Below, in pieces: positions 7,967 through 15,100 of a stretch of 39,676 nt of DNA. Numbering within the stretch: the stretch's first letter is position 1; each line of letters starts with the position of its first letter. This DNA is from Methylococcaceae bacterium UBA6146 (GTDB lineage: Bacteria > Pseudomonadota > Gammaproteobacteria > Methylococcales > Methylomonadaceae): assembly GCA_002422395.1 (NCBI GenBank), contig DIUY01000016.1, positions 1-39,676 of the forward strand, read 5' to 3'. The position numbers were made by a program, and so were the translations under genes. Under the pieces are notes generated by a model that was not told the origin of the DNA, made no database searches, and worked only from the letters and a program-made list of their open reading frames with translations.

Positions 7967-8473
7967 ATGGCTACAGCACCAGCGCAAGGCAGCACAGACG
8001 GATTGCAAGAAAAATTAGTTAATGTAAGACGCGTTGCGAAAGTGGTAAAAGGTGGTAGAGTCTTCGGTTTTGCAGCATTAACAGTTGTGGGTGACGGTCA
8101 AGGGCGTGTTGGTTATGGGGTTAGTAAAGCCCGTGAAGTCCCTATTGCAATACAAAAATCGCTAGAGCAAGCACGTAAAAATATGCGTAAGGTTGCGTTA
8201 AAGGGTGATACGCTACAATATGCCATTATGAACTCCACAGGAGCTGCAAAGGTTTATATGCAGCCCGCTTCTGAAGGCACGGGTATTATTGCCGGTGGTG
8301 CAATGAGGGCTGTGTTCGAGGTTGTTGGTGTGCATAATGTATTGGCAAAGTGTATTGGCACTAATAATCCTATTAACGTTGTTAGGGCGACAATTAATGG
8401 GCTTACGCAAATGCATGATGCTAATCAAATAGCGGCAAAGCGTGGATTGTCAGTTGATCAAATTATTGGGTAA
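7967..8473 (+). CDS. rpsE: 30S ribosomal protein S5
   Basis: S5 takes part in translational accuracy and mRNA unwinding at the entry site. The 168-residue product (E. coli 167) has the double-stranded-RNA-binding-like N-terminal domain (LVNVRRVAKVVKGGRVFGF) and the conserved GDGQGRVGYGVSKAREVP. The C-terminal domain includes GGAMRAVFEVVGVHNVLAKC. It is preceded by TTAGGAGAG, a strong ribosome binding site. Confidence 0.98.
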   Translation: MATAPAQGSTDGLQEKLVNVRRVAKVVKGGRVFGFAALTVVGDGQGRVGYGVSKAREVPIAIQKSLEQARKNMRKVALKGDTLQYAIMNSTGAAKVYMQPASEGTGIIAGGAMRAVFEVVGVHNVLAKCIGTNNPINVVRATINGLTQMHDANQIAAKRGLSVDQIIG

Positions 8474-8478
8474 TTGTC

Positions 8479-8664
8479 ATGTCTGATAAAAAGTTAAGTG
8501 TAACCATGGTGAAAAGTAAGTTCGGTCGTTTGCCAAGACACCAAGCGTGTTTGAAGGGGTTGGGGTTACGCAAAATTAACCAAACTGTCGAAGTTCTTAA
8601 TACAGCCGAAAATAGAGGCATGATAAATAAAATCTTGTACATGCTAAAAGTTGAGGAAGTGTAA
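8479..8664 (+). CDS. rpmD: 50S ribosomal protein L30
   Basis: L30 is a small 50S protein found in most but not all bacteria. The 61-residue product has the family pattern VTMVKSKFGRLPRHQACLKG followed by LGLRKINQTVEV. It starts 5 bases after rpsE, and the last base of its stop codon is the first base of the rplO ATG. Confidence 0.95.
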   Translation: MSDKKLSVTMVKSKFGRLPRHQACLKGLGLRKINQTVEVLNTAENRGMINKILYMLKVEEV

Positions 8665-9098
8665 TGTATTTAAATACTATCCAGGCAAGTGATGGGTCGC
8701 GTAAAAAAGCAAGGCGCGTGGGGCGAGGAATAGGTTGTACTTTAGGGAAAACTTGCGGTAAAGGTCATAAAGGCCAGAAAGCGCGTAGCGGTGGTTTTCA
8801 TAAAGTCGGTTTTGAAGGCGGTCAGATGCCTTTGCAAAGGCGGTTGCCTAAAGTCGGTTTCACCTCAAGATCAGGTAAGTTTTCAGCAGAAGTACGGCTA
8901 AGTGAGCTAGATGTTTTGCCTAATGATGTAATTGATCTAAACATTTTGAAATTGGCAAATATTGTTCCGGCATTCACAAAAGTTGCTAAAGTTATTAAAT
9001 CAGGACAGTTAACTAGGGCTATTAGTTTAAAAGGAATTAAAGTGACTGTTGGAGCTAGAGAGTCGATAGAAGCTGCTGGCGGCAAAGTCGAGGTATAA
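8664..9098 (+). CDS. rplO: 50S ribosomal protein L15
   Basis: L15 is a late-assembly protein deep in the 50S subunit. The 144-residue length equals E. coli. The glycine-rich basic N-terminal segment is clear (RVGRGIGCTLGKTCGKGHKG, then QKARSGG), followed by FEGGQMPLQRRLPKVGF. It shares one base with rpmD and abuts the secY start directly, suggesting translational coupling to the translocon gene. Confidence 0.97.
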   Translation: MYLNTIQASDGSRKKARRVGRGIGCTLGKTCGKGHKGQKARSGGFHKVGFEGGQMPLQRRLPKVGFTSRSGKFSAEVRLSELDVLPNDVIDLNILKLANIVPAFTKVAKVIKSGQLTRAISLKGIKVTVGARESIEAAGGKVEV

Positions 9099-10421
9099 GT
9101 GAGTACTTCTAGGACTCAGATGGCAAGCAAAACAGGTGATTACTCAGAACTTAAAGCACGCTTACTTTTTGTTTTGGGTGCTCTTTTTGTATATAGGATT
9201 GGTTCTCATATTCCTGTTCCCGGAATAGATCCAAAGGCTCTTGCTGTGATGTTTGAACAGCAAAGTGGCTCTATTTTGGACATGTTTAACATGTTTTCAG
9301 GTGGGGCTTTGATGCGTTTAAGTCTCTTTGCCCTTGGGATAATGCCTTATATATCCGCATCAATCATTATGCAATTGATGACAGTTGTTATACCGGCAAT
9401 GGAGCAAATGAAAAAAGAAGGTGAATCGGGGCGGCGTAAAATCTCTCAATACACACGTTATGGTACTGTGGTTTTGGCAACTTTTCAGGCTATTGGTATT
9501 TCTCTCGCCCTACAAAATCAGACTGCGGGTGGTCTTTCGGTTGTATTGAACCCTAGTTTAGGGTTCGTAGTAATTACAACTATAACGCTTGTTACCGGAA
9601 CTGTTTTTCTTATGTGGCTTGGTGAACAGGTTACAGAAAGAGGTATTGGTAATGGTATATCAATGATAATTTTTGCCGGTATTGTTTCTGGATTACCTAA
9701 AGCCATAGGTGGTACTTTGGAGCTAGCCAGAACTGGCGAGATGAATGGCGCATTCATTCTTTTATTGTTTCTTTTGTCAGTTTCTGTCACAGCTCTTGTC
9801 GTTTTTGTAGAGCGGGGTCAAAGAAGAATTCTGATTAATTATCCAAAAAGACAGCAAGGCCGTAAACTTTATGCTGCACAAAGTAGCTTTTTGCCATTGA
9901 AGCTCAATATGGCTGGTGTTATACCGCCAATATTTGCATCAAGTATTATCTTGTTTCCAGCGACCATTGCTGGTTGGTTTGGGAATAGCGAAGGGTTTTC
10001 TTGGTTACAAGATATTGCAACTATATTATCGCCTGGGCAGCCGGTATATGTAATGTTTTATGCCGCCGCAATAATATTTTTCTGTTTTTTTTATACAGCA
10101 TTAGTTTTCAATTCTAAAGAAACTGCAGAAAATTTAAAAAAATCAGGGGCTTTTTTGCCTGGAATAAGACCTGGTATACAAACCACGGCTTATATTGATA
10201 AGGTAATGACCCGTCTGACTTTAATTGGAGCTTTTTATATAACACTGGTGTGCCTGTTGCCAGAATTTTTGATTGTTTATTGGAATGTCCCATTTTATTT
10301 TGGTGGCACATCATTGTTGATTATTGTTGTTGTTGTAATGGATTTTATTTCTCAAATGCAAACCCATATAATGTCGCAGCAGTATGAAGGCTTAATGAAA
10401 AAGTCAAATTTAAAAAAATAA
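9099..10421 (+). CDS. secY: Preprotein translocase subunit SecY
   Basis: SecY is the channel of the SecYEG translocon in the inner membrane. The 440-residue product (E. coli 443) shows ten hydrophobic segments. VYRIGSHIPVPGID and the plug-region sequence GGALMRLSLFALGIMPYISA are near the N-terminus, and KETAENLKKSGAFLPGIRPG is in the conserved cytoplasmic loop that contacts SecA and the ribosome. The start is GTG at the base after the rplO stop. The last gene of the E. coli spc operon, rpmJ, follows here too. Confidence 0.98.
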   Translation: MSTSRTQMASKTGDYSELKARLLFVLGALFVYRIGSHIPVPGIDPKALAVMFEQQSGSILDMFNMFSGGALMRLSLFALGIMPYISASIIMQLMTVVIPAMEQMKKEGESGRRKISQYTRYGTVVLATFQAIGISLALQNQTAGGLSVVLNPSLGFVVITTITLVTGTVFLMWLGEQVTERGIGNGISMIIFAGIVSGLPKAIGGTLELARTGEMNGAFILLLFLLSVSVTALVVFVERGQRRILINYPKRQQGRKLYAAQSSFLPLKLNMAGVIPPIFASSIILFPATIAGWFGNSEGFSWLQDIATILSPGQPVYVMFYAAAIIFFCFFYTALVFNSKETAENLKKSGAFLPGIRPGIQTTAYIDKVMTRLTLIGAFYITLVCLLPEFLIVYWNVPFYFGGTSLLIIVVVVMDFISQMQTHIMSQQYEGLMKKSNLKK

Positions 10422-10466
10422 GGTTTAAATAGCGATTATTGTTGCGCAAACGTTAAGGAGTTAATT

Positions 10467-10580
10467 GTGAAAGTTCGTGCATCTGTTAAGGTGATTTGTA
10501 GAAATTGCAAAATTGTAAAAAGAAATGGTGTTGTGCGGGTCATCTGTTCGGATGGAAGGCACAAGCAGCGTCAAGGTTGA
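10467..10580 (+). CDS. rpmJ: 50S ribosomal protein L36, zinc-ribbon type
   Basis: A 37-residue reading frame begins with GTG (MKVRASVKVICRNCKIVKRN) 6 bases after a perfect AAGGAG ribosome binding site and ends at TGA 10578-10580. Cys11, Cys14, Cys27 and His32 form the zinc ribbon of the C-plus L36 type. By contrast S14 and S4 in this cluster are the zinc-free forms. L36 is a late 50S assembly protein. The gene is in its usual place between secY and rpsM. Confidence 0.95.
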   Translation: MKVRASVKVICRNCKIVKRNGVVRVICSDGRHKQRQG

Positions 10581-10584
10581 ACTT

Positions 10585-10614
10585 TTGGCATTATATTTTT
10601 AATTGTGCTATAAT
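10585..10614 (+). promoter_or_regulatory. Predicted promoter for the alpha (rpsM) operon
   Basis: A -35 hexamer TTGGCA (10585-10590) is followed, 18 bases later, by an extended -10, TGC TATAAT, at 10606-10614. The -10 is perfect and the -35 matches five of six consensus bases. This would start transcription near 10621, about 35 bases before rpsM, allowing rpsM-rpsK-rpsD-rpoA-rplQ to be expressed independently of the upstream ribosomal genes. Confidence 0.75.
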
Positions 10615-10623
10615 TATCGGCTT

Positions 10624-10637
10624 AACTTTATAAAGTT
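10624..10637. repeat. Perfect 14-bp palindrome in the rpsM leader
   Basis: The sequence AACTTTATAAAGTT is its own reverse complement. It lies between the predicted start of transcription and the GGGGAG ribosome binding site of rpsM. It could be a protein-binding operator or a leader hairpin element. In E. coli the rpsM leader is bound by S4, but its pseudoknot is larger and I cannot show that this is equivalent. Confidence 0.5.
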
Positions 10638-10655
10638 ACTCAGGGGAGTATTTGA

Positions 10656-11012
10656 ATGGCACGTATTGCCGGGATAAATGTACCAGATCATAAGCATGCA
10701 ATAGTAGCATTGACTGCTATTTATGGCATTGGTCGTCAAAAAGCAAGTGTGATTTGTGCCGAGGTGGGTATAGATCCATCTGTTAAAATAAAAGAATTGG
10801 ATGAGGAGCAACTTGATTCTATTCGTAGTGTTGTCTCAAAGATGACGGTTGAAGGCGATCTTCGGCGTGAGGTTTCTATGAGTATAAAACGCTTGATGGA
10901 TCTTGGTTGTTATCGTGGAATTAGGCATCGCAGAGGTTTGCCGCTAAGAGGGCAAAGAACAAGAACAAATGCCCGTACGCGAAAAGGCCCTCGTAAACCG
11001 ATTAGAAAATAA
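10656..11012 (+). CDS. rpsM: 30S ribosomal protein S13
   Basis: S13 lies in the 30S head and contacts the P-site tRNA and L5 in an intersubunit bridge. The 118-residue length equals E. coli. It starts MARIAGINVPDHKHAIVAL and ends with the basic RGLPLRGQRTRTNARTRKGP tail that reaches tRNA. It follows a GGGGAGTA ribosome binding site and its own predicted promoter. Confidence 0.98.
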   Translation: MARIAGINVPDHKHAIVALTAIYGIGRQKASVICAEVGIDPSVKIKELDEEQLDSIRSVVSKMTVEGDLRREVSMSIKRLMDLGCYRGIRHRRGLPLRGQRTRTNARTRKGPRKPIRK

Positions 11013-11038
11013 GATATTTCTTTAAAGAGATCAAAGTA

Positions 11039-11425
11039 ATGGCTAGTCCCAATCGTTCAAGAAAACGTATAAAAAAAGAAGTCGCGGATGGAGTTGCACA
11101 TGTGCATGCATCCTTTAACAATACCATCATAACAATCACAGATAGAAAAGGAAATGCTTTATCTTGGGCTACGTCTGGAGGGTCAGGTTTTCGCGGCTCA
11201 AGAAAAAGCACCCCTTTTGCAGCTCAAGTTGCTGCTGAAAAAGCAGGTGTTGTTGCACAAGAGTTTGGAATGAAAAATCTGGATGTTATGATCAAAGGTC
11301 CCGGGCCAGGTAGGGAGTCTGCTGTTCGTTCTTTGAATAATTTGGGATTTAAGATTAATAATATCGTTGATGTCACGCCTATTCCACATAACGGATGTCG
11401 TCCACCAAAAAAACGCCGCGTATAG
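11039..11425 (+). CDS. rpsK: 30S ribosomal protein S11
   Basis: S11 forms part of the 30S platform and contacts the mRNA Shine-Dalgarno helix. The 128-residue product (E. coli 129) has VADGVAHVHASFNNTIITIT, SGGSGFRGSRKSTPFAAQVA and the invariant TPIPHNGCRPPKKRRV ending. It is 26 bases after rpsM. Confidence 0.98.
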   Translation: MASPNRSRKRIKKEVADGVAHVHASFNNTIITITDRKGNALSWATSGGSGFRGSRKSTPFAAQVAAEKAGVVAQEFGMKNLDVMIKGPGPGRESAVRSLNNLGFKINNIVDVTPIPHNGCRPPKKRRV

Positions 11426-11443
11426 AAAAATTGGAGTTGTATT

Positions 11444-12064
11444 ATGGCAAGATACCTTGGGCCTACATGTAAATTAAGCCGAAGAGAAGGGACTGACCTT
11501 TTTTTAAAAAGTAGAGGAAAGTCTTTAGAAAATAAGTGCAAATTAGATCAAAGGCCAGGACAGCATGGTGCTAAGCGTACACGTAATTCTGACTATGCTT
11601 TGCAGTTGAGAGCAAAGCAGCGGTTGCGGCGTATTTATGGTGTCTTAGAAAAGCAGTTTAGGAATTATTATAAAATTGCCGATATGAAAAAAGGCGCGAC
11701 AGGCGAAAATTTGCTAAATCTCCTAGAGTCTAGGCTAGATAATGTGGTTTATCGTATGGGTTTTGCCTCTACTAGGTCTGAGGCTCGTCAATTAGTGTCG
11801 CATAAGTCTGTTCAAGTTAATGGTGTGTTAATCAACGTCCCTTCCTATCAGGTTTCTCCCGGTGATGTTCTGTCCGTTAGAGAAAAAGCTAAAAAACAAC
11901 AGCGTATTGTTGATGCTCTAACAGTTGCTGAGCAATATGGGTTTCCTAATTGGGTTGATGTCAATTCAAAGGCTATGACGGGGGTTTTCAATTCCTTGCC
12001 TGACAGATCGGATTTAGGTGCTGATATCAATGAGCAGTTGGTTGTGGAGCTTTACTCTAAATAA
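11444..12064 (+). CDS. rpsD: 30S ribosomal protein S4, zinc-independent type
   Basis: S4 initiates 30S assembly and in E. coli represses the alpha operon by binding the rpsM leader. The 206-residue length equals E. coli. The N-terminus MARYLGPTCKLSRREGTDLF has only one of the zinc-binding cysteines, so it is the C-minus form. The S4 RNA-binding domain runs through about residues 94-160 (LESRLDNVVYRMGFASTRSE). Confidence 0.98.
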   Translation: MARYLGPTCKLSRREGTDLFLKSRGKSLENKCKLDQRPGQHGAKRTRNSDYALQLRAKQRLRRIYGVLEKQFRNYYKIADMKKGATGENLLNLLESRLDNVVYRMGFASTRSEARQLVSHKSVQVNGVLINVPSYQVSPGDVLSVREKAKKQQRIVDALTVAEQYGFPNWVDVNSKAMTGVFNSLPDRSDLGADINEQLVVELYSK

Positions 12065-12085
12065 TTGCAGTTCTGAGGGATATAA

Positions 12086-13096
12086 ATGCAGAGTTCTATT
12101 TCAGGTTTACTAAAACCTAGATTAGTCGAAGTGGTAAATAAATCGCCTAATCATTCCCGTATTGTAATTGAGCCTTTAGAGAGAGGGTTTGGTCATTCTC
12201 TAGGTAATGCTTTAAGGCGAGTTTTGTTATCTACAATACCTGGTTGTGCAGTTACAGATGTTGAGATTGAAGGTGTGCTTCATGAATACACAACAATAGA
12301 GGGTGTTCAAGAAGATGTCATAGACATCATGCTCAATTTAAAAAAATTGGCGGTTATTTTGCACTCCAAGGATGAAGTTGAGTTATCTCTTTCAAAAAAC
12401 GGAATAGGTTGCATAACGGCGGCCGATATTTCTGTTCCACATGATGTTGAAATTGTCAATCCTGATTTAATAATAGCCAACTTAACTCAAGCTGGCGTTT
12501 TAAATATGAAAATAAGAGTCCGTCGTGGAAGAGGTTATGAGCCTGTTAGTGTCCGTAAATCAAATTTTGAATATAGTTCGACTATGGGTGTTTTGCAACT
12601 AGATGCATCTTATAGCCCTATCGTTAAGGTTGCTTATCAAGTTGAAAGTACACGCGTTGAACAGAGAACAAATTTAGATAAGTTAATTATAGAACTAGAA
12701 ACAAATGGAACTGTTGATCCAGAAGAAACAATTAAGTTAGCAGCCACTATACTTCACGACCAACTTTCAGTGTTTGTTGATTTCGAGAAAGTTAATGAAC
12801 AGCTTGAAGAAGAAAGAGTTGTAATTGAGAATGAATTTGATCCAATACTTCTTCGTCCTGTTGATGATCTTGAGCTGACAGTTCGTTCAGCAAATTGTTT
12901 AAAAGCCGAAAATATTTTTTATATTGGCGATTTAATCCAGCGTACTGAGGTTGAATTGTTAAAAACGCCAAATCTTGGCAAAAAGTCTTTAACTGAAATA
13001 AAAGATATTCTTGCTTTGAAAGGTTTGTCATTAGGTATGCGTTTAGAAAATTGGCCCCCAGAAAGCCTCGCTGATCAAACAAACACAGTTAATTAA
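12086..13096 (+). CDS. rpoA: RNA polymerase subunit alpha
   Basis: The alpha dimer nucleates RNA polymerase assembly, and its C-terminal domain binds UP elements and activators. The 336-residue product has the N-terminal assembly domain (IEPLERGFGHSLGNALRRVL near residues 28-47). After an acidic linker around residue 240 comes the C-terminal domain (DLELTVRSANCLKAENI), whose Arg corresponds to E. coli Arg265, the key DNA contact. It is 21 bases after rpsD and 24 before rplQ. Confidence 0.99.
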   Translation: MQSSISGLLKPRLVEVVNKSPNHSRIVIEPLERGFGHSLGNALRRVLLSTIPGCAVTDVEIEGVLHEYTTIEGVQEDVIDIMLNLKKLAVILHSKDEVELSLSKNGIGCITAADISVPHDVEIVNPDLIIANLTQAGVLNMKIRVRRGRGYEPVSVRKSNFEYSSTMGVLQLDASYSPIVKVAYQVESTRVEQRTNLDKLIIELETNGTVDPEETIKLAATILHDQLSVFVDFEKVNEQLEEERVVIENEFDPILLRPVDDLELTVRSANCLKAENIFYIGDLIQRTEVELLKTPNLGKKSLTEIKDILALKGLSLGMRLENWPPESLADQTNTVN

Positions 13097-13120
13097 CTAA
13101 TAACATTAGGTCTTCTTATA

Positions 13121-13483
13121 ATGAGACATCGTAAATCCGGTAGAAAATTTAATATAAATAGCAGTCATCGTAAGGCGCTATTTAGTAATATGGCAAGCTC
13201 ACTATTTAGACATGAGCTAATCAAAACTACTTTGCCAAAAGCTAAAGAATTGAGAAGCTTTGCTGAACCCTTAATTACTTTATCTAAAGAAGATAGTGTT
13301 GCTAAAAGACGCCTTGCATTTGCAAGATTACGTGATCGGGAAGTTGTCACTAAGCTTTTTAATGAATTAGGCCCGAGATATAAAAATAGAGCGGGTGGTT
13401 ATTTGAGGATTATGAAATGCGGATTTAGACCTGGTGACGATGCACCTATGGCTTATGTTGAATTGGTTGAAAGGCCTGAATAA
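13121..13483 (+). CDS. rplQ: 50S ribosomal protein L17
   Basis: L17 lies near the exit tunnel on the 50S subunit. The 120-residue product (E. coli 127) starts MRHRKSGRKFNINSSHRKAL and includes LRSFAEPLITLSKEDSVAKR and the C-terminal APMAYVELVERPE. It is the last gene of the cluster; a clear terminator follows within 25 bases of its stop. Confidence 0.97.
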   Translation: MRHRKSGRKFNINSSHRKALFSNMASSLFRHELIKTTLPKAKELRSFAEPLITLSKEDSVAKRRLAFARLRDREVVTKLFNELGPRYKNRAGGYLRIMKCGFRPGDDAPMAYVELVERPE

Positions 13484-13504
13484 AGATCATTCTGCACGAT
13501 TTTT

Positions 13505-13534
13505 AAAAAAGCCGGTTTTAACCGGTTTTTTTTT
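13505..13534 (+). terminator. Rho-independent terminator of the ribosomal cluster
   Basis: The stem CCGGT/ACCGG (13512-13516 with 13521-13525), loop TTTA, extends outward by pairing the preceding A run with the following T run. Nine T residues follow. It lies right after rplQ and reads in its direction, so it closes the alpha operon. Confidence 0.88.
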
Positions 13535-13556
13535 ATGTCTAATGTTTTGGTTTTAT

Positions 13557-13706
13557 ATGAATTTCAACCCTATTGTCCGTGAGTTCTGTCAACGCCTAAA
13601 AGCCAATGGCAAGAACGGAAAAGCCGTGGTCTGTGACGCTATGCGTAAGCTTATCCATCTTAGTGTTGCTGTATTAAAATCAGGTAAGGCATTTGATACA
13701 ATTTAG
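13557..13706 (+). pseudogene. IS110-family transposase, 3' remnant
   Basis: The frame reads PIVREFCQRLKANGKNGKAV followed by DAMRKLIHLSVAVLKSGKAF and a TAG stop. This closely resembles the C-terminal tail of IS110-type (Transposase_20) proteins, where a conserved YQRL-A-GK-K-A—A-MRKLL pattern precedes the end. Only about 49 residues remain. The DEDD catalytic domain and most of the Transposase_20 domain are gone, so it cannot be active. It starts about 20 bases after the rplQ terminator, and the IS1 element is inserted 16 bases after its stop. The family call rests on pattern recognition. Confidence 0.6.
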
Positions 13707-13714
13707 CTTGAAAA

Positions 13715-13722
13715 AAAGAATT
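13715..13722. repeat. Left target-site duplication of the IS1 element
   Basis: AAAGAATT directly precedes the left inverted repeat. The right flank at 14510-14517 is AAAGAGTT, a match at seven of eight positions. An 8-9 bp duplication is typical of IS1-family insertion. The single mismatch suggests the insertion is not very recent. Confidence 0.6.
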
Positions 13723-13748
13723 GGTAGTGGCTAAGTTTTAAATGATAG
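13723..13748 (+). repeat. Inverted repeat at the left end of the IS1 element
   Basis: This 26-bp sequence starts GGTAGTGGCTAAG and ends AAATGATAG. It is the reverse complement of 14484-14509 apart from one G/A difference at its 13th base. The stop codon of the InsB-like frame (13731-13733) lies inside it. Confidence 0.9.
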
Positions 13749-14189
13749 TGACGAATTGTACGAGATGATGAACCAATGGATCACCCCATCATGCCAGGTG
13801 GCCTTTTTGGAAAAAGAGAGCGTTTTCCGTGTCATCCGTCCAAGCCGTTGGCGCAAGGTGTTGTTCCAGCGTTCCATGTGGGCGGTTTGCCCCGACTCCT
13901 TGCCGACACTTTGATGGGTCTCGCCGGAAAAGACGCTGGCATACGCCCGCCAAAAGTCGCTGAACGTCCGGCAAGCCCGATAGGGCCCGGGGATCCTGTC
14001 CCAGAGTGTCCTGCAGGTTTGTTCGCTGCGGTCACCGTTGACAAAGGCGACGATCTGCCGGGTCCTGCGGCATAAGGCCGTCCATGTCCAGACCTTGTTG
14101 CGCCGCTTCCCGACGTAGCCGCAGACCTCGTCCAGCTCCAGGATATCGTCGGGGCGGGCATCGGCCAGGCTGTCCTTCACTTCGGGCAA
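13731..14189 (-). CDS. IS1-family transposase, InsB-like DDE frame
   Basis: This frame encodes the catalytic domain of an IS1-type transposase. Numbering from the TTG at 14189, Asp20 in LELDEVCGYVGKRRNKVW, Asp78 in FSDFWRAY and Glu106 in HMERWNNTLRQRL fit the DDE triad, and MTRKTLSFSKK is the usual basic motif following it. The frame is open only from just after a run of eight A residues, so it is probably not translated alone. A shift by one base from the InsA-like frame would join them into a protein of about 241 residues. With seven A residues the two would be a single continuous frame. Confidence 0.85.
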   Translation of the reverse strand: MPEVKDSLADARPDDILELDEVCGYVGKRRNKVWTWTALCRRTRQIVAFVNGDRSEQTCRTLWDRIPGPYRACRTFSDFWRAYASVFSGETHQSVGKESGQTAHMERWNNTLRQRLGRMTRKTLSFSKKATWHDGVIHWFIISYNSSLSFKT

Positions 14190-14457
14190 ATGCTGGAGTT
14201 TTTTTTAACCAGGCACTGAGGGTCGGGCGTGACACGCCAAATATCCGCACAATGCCCCGTAAGCTGGGCCGTTCCTGGTAAGCCTTCAGGATTTCTTCTT
14301 TGCGGGCCTCGCTGTACCGGGTTGTGGGTTCCAGCACCTTGCTGGCCCCGCAGTCCTTGCAACGGTATTGTTGTTTGCCGCAGGCGTTGCGTCCGTTCTT
14401 GACGATGTTTTCGCTTTGGCAATCCCGGCATCGGTGGGTGACTGTTTCTCTAATCAT
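14032..14457 (-). CDS. IS1-family transposase, InsA-like frame
   Basis: The N-terminal part is a zinc ribbon (Cys10, Cys13, Cys33, Cys36) followed by a helix-turn-helix (SLRGIVRIFGVSRPTLSAWL), the DNA-binding half of IS1 transposases. After the WLKK sequence the frame leaves the transposase family, and the remaining 50-odd residues are out-of-frame read-through of the InsB-like region. The start ATG is 27 bases inside the right inverted repeat. Expression of the full transposase would need slippage at the A8 run (+ strand T run near 14199-14206). Confidence 0.8.
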   Translation of the reverse strand: MIRETVTHRCRDCQSENIVKNGRNACGKQQYRCKDCGASKVLEPTTRYSEARKEEILKAYQERPSLRGIVRIFGVSRPTLSAWLKKTPAFARSEGQPGRCPPRRYPGAGRGLRLRREAAQQGLDMDGLMPQDPADRRLCQR

Positions 14458-14483
14458 CCGTGAACCAAAACCTTTACTCTAAG

Positions 14484-14509
14484 CTATCATTTAAAATTTA
14501 GCCACTACC
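14484..14509 (-). repeat. Inverted repeat at the right end of the IS1 element
   Basis: This is the reverse complement of the left repeat except for one base. It lies upstream of the InsA-like start, so by convention it is the left end of the element. The duplicated target AAAGAGTT follows at 14510-14517. Confidence 0.9.
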
Positions 14510-14569
14510 AAAGAGTTTAAGAGGGTTATCTGGAACCCTGTCGGCCTGCCACTGTTGTATCTCATCTCC

Positions 14570-14820
14570 ATTTTTTTGCCGTGGGTTCTGGTATTGTCGA
14601 GCAAAAGGTCAGGTCTCTGAAGCCTCGTTGCAGGTAAACTAGGGTCGTCAGTACGACGGATCCCCGCCAAGGGTCAAAAACCATTGAGTTTTTGCCGGTG
14701 GCTTTCGTCGCTCCAGATTTTGGGTTTGGTGTTTTTTTCGACCCAAGCGTAATGTATGTAAGGTGTGCTTTGCAGGCGATCAACTGGGGCTTCGCTATCC
14801 CATCGGTCGAACAGGTGGTA
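14570..14820 (-). pseudogene. Degenerate transposase remnant, probably IS630-like
   Basis: No intact frame is present, but the - strand carries transposase-like pieces in different frames. One frame reads YHLFDRWDSEAPVDRLQS, then PYIHYAWVEKNTKPKI and SHRQKLNGF before a stop at 14674-14676. A second frame nearer 14600 reads LLLDNTRTHGKKMEM. The order (aromatic GWVEKGTKP-like segment, RQRLN-like segment, then LDN-R-H) resembles the DDE region of IS630 transposases. Several frameshifts separate the pieces. The family is uncertain; another DDE group is possible. Confidence 0.4.
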
Positions 14821-15100
14821 CAAGCGCGAACAACCCACTTTGACAGCGGACTTTCGGCTGACGGCACACCTCCCCTTCGCCCAGCTCTGGCGATCCCAAG
14901 CCGCCTTGAGCGTTAAAAGCGGTTTGTGTTGCCAATGGTTTTGATGCCTATGATACTATTTTTGCCAAGCGCCCTGGTCTTTGGGCATTAGACGTTAAAG
15001 GTGTATTCTGCCGATCATTGCGCCCTTCTTCGCTTTACTGTTTCGCTAACTTAAAAGTATACGATTTTTTTGAGTAAGTTGGGAGTAAATCAGGAAAACA
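14821..15100. other. Non-coding region with no recognised gene
   Basis: I see no credible coding region here. The GC-rich part near 14860-14920 may be further decayed transposon sequence continuing the remnant to its left. The part from 14930 to 15100 becomes AT-richer and shows no clear promoter or repeat. Confidence 0.4.

Larger units (their letters stand above)
13723..14509 (-). mobile_element. IS1-family insertion sequence, 787 bp
   Basis: The element is bounded by 26-bp terminal inverted repeats, 13723-13748 and 14484-14509, which match at 25 of 26 positions and begin GGTAGTGGCTAA. Inside, on the - strand, are two overlapping transposase frames, InsA-like (zinc ribbon plus HTH) and InsB-like (DDE). 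Its base composition is much more GC-rich than the ribosomal genes to the left. It sits between an IS110 remnant and an IS630-like remnant, so this spot has been hit repeatedly. Both ends are intact, but the frame break between the two transposase frames may make it inactive. Confidence 0.9.

Noticed and set aside
12792..13082. Antisense open frame of 96 residues within rpoA
   Set aside because: It lies wholly inside the rpoA C-terminal domain with no ribosome binding site or family resemblance.
13434..13706. Open frame of 90 residues spanning the rplQ end, terminator and IS110 tail
   Set aside because: Its first 40 residues are read out of frame from rplQ and through a terminator. Only the last 49 residues resemble a protein (IS110 tail).
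14692..14916. Open frame of 74 residues on the + strand
   Set aside because: It is antisense to the decayed transposase pieces, has no ribosome binding site and resembles no known protein.
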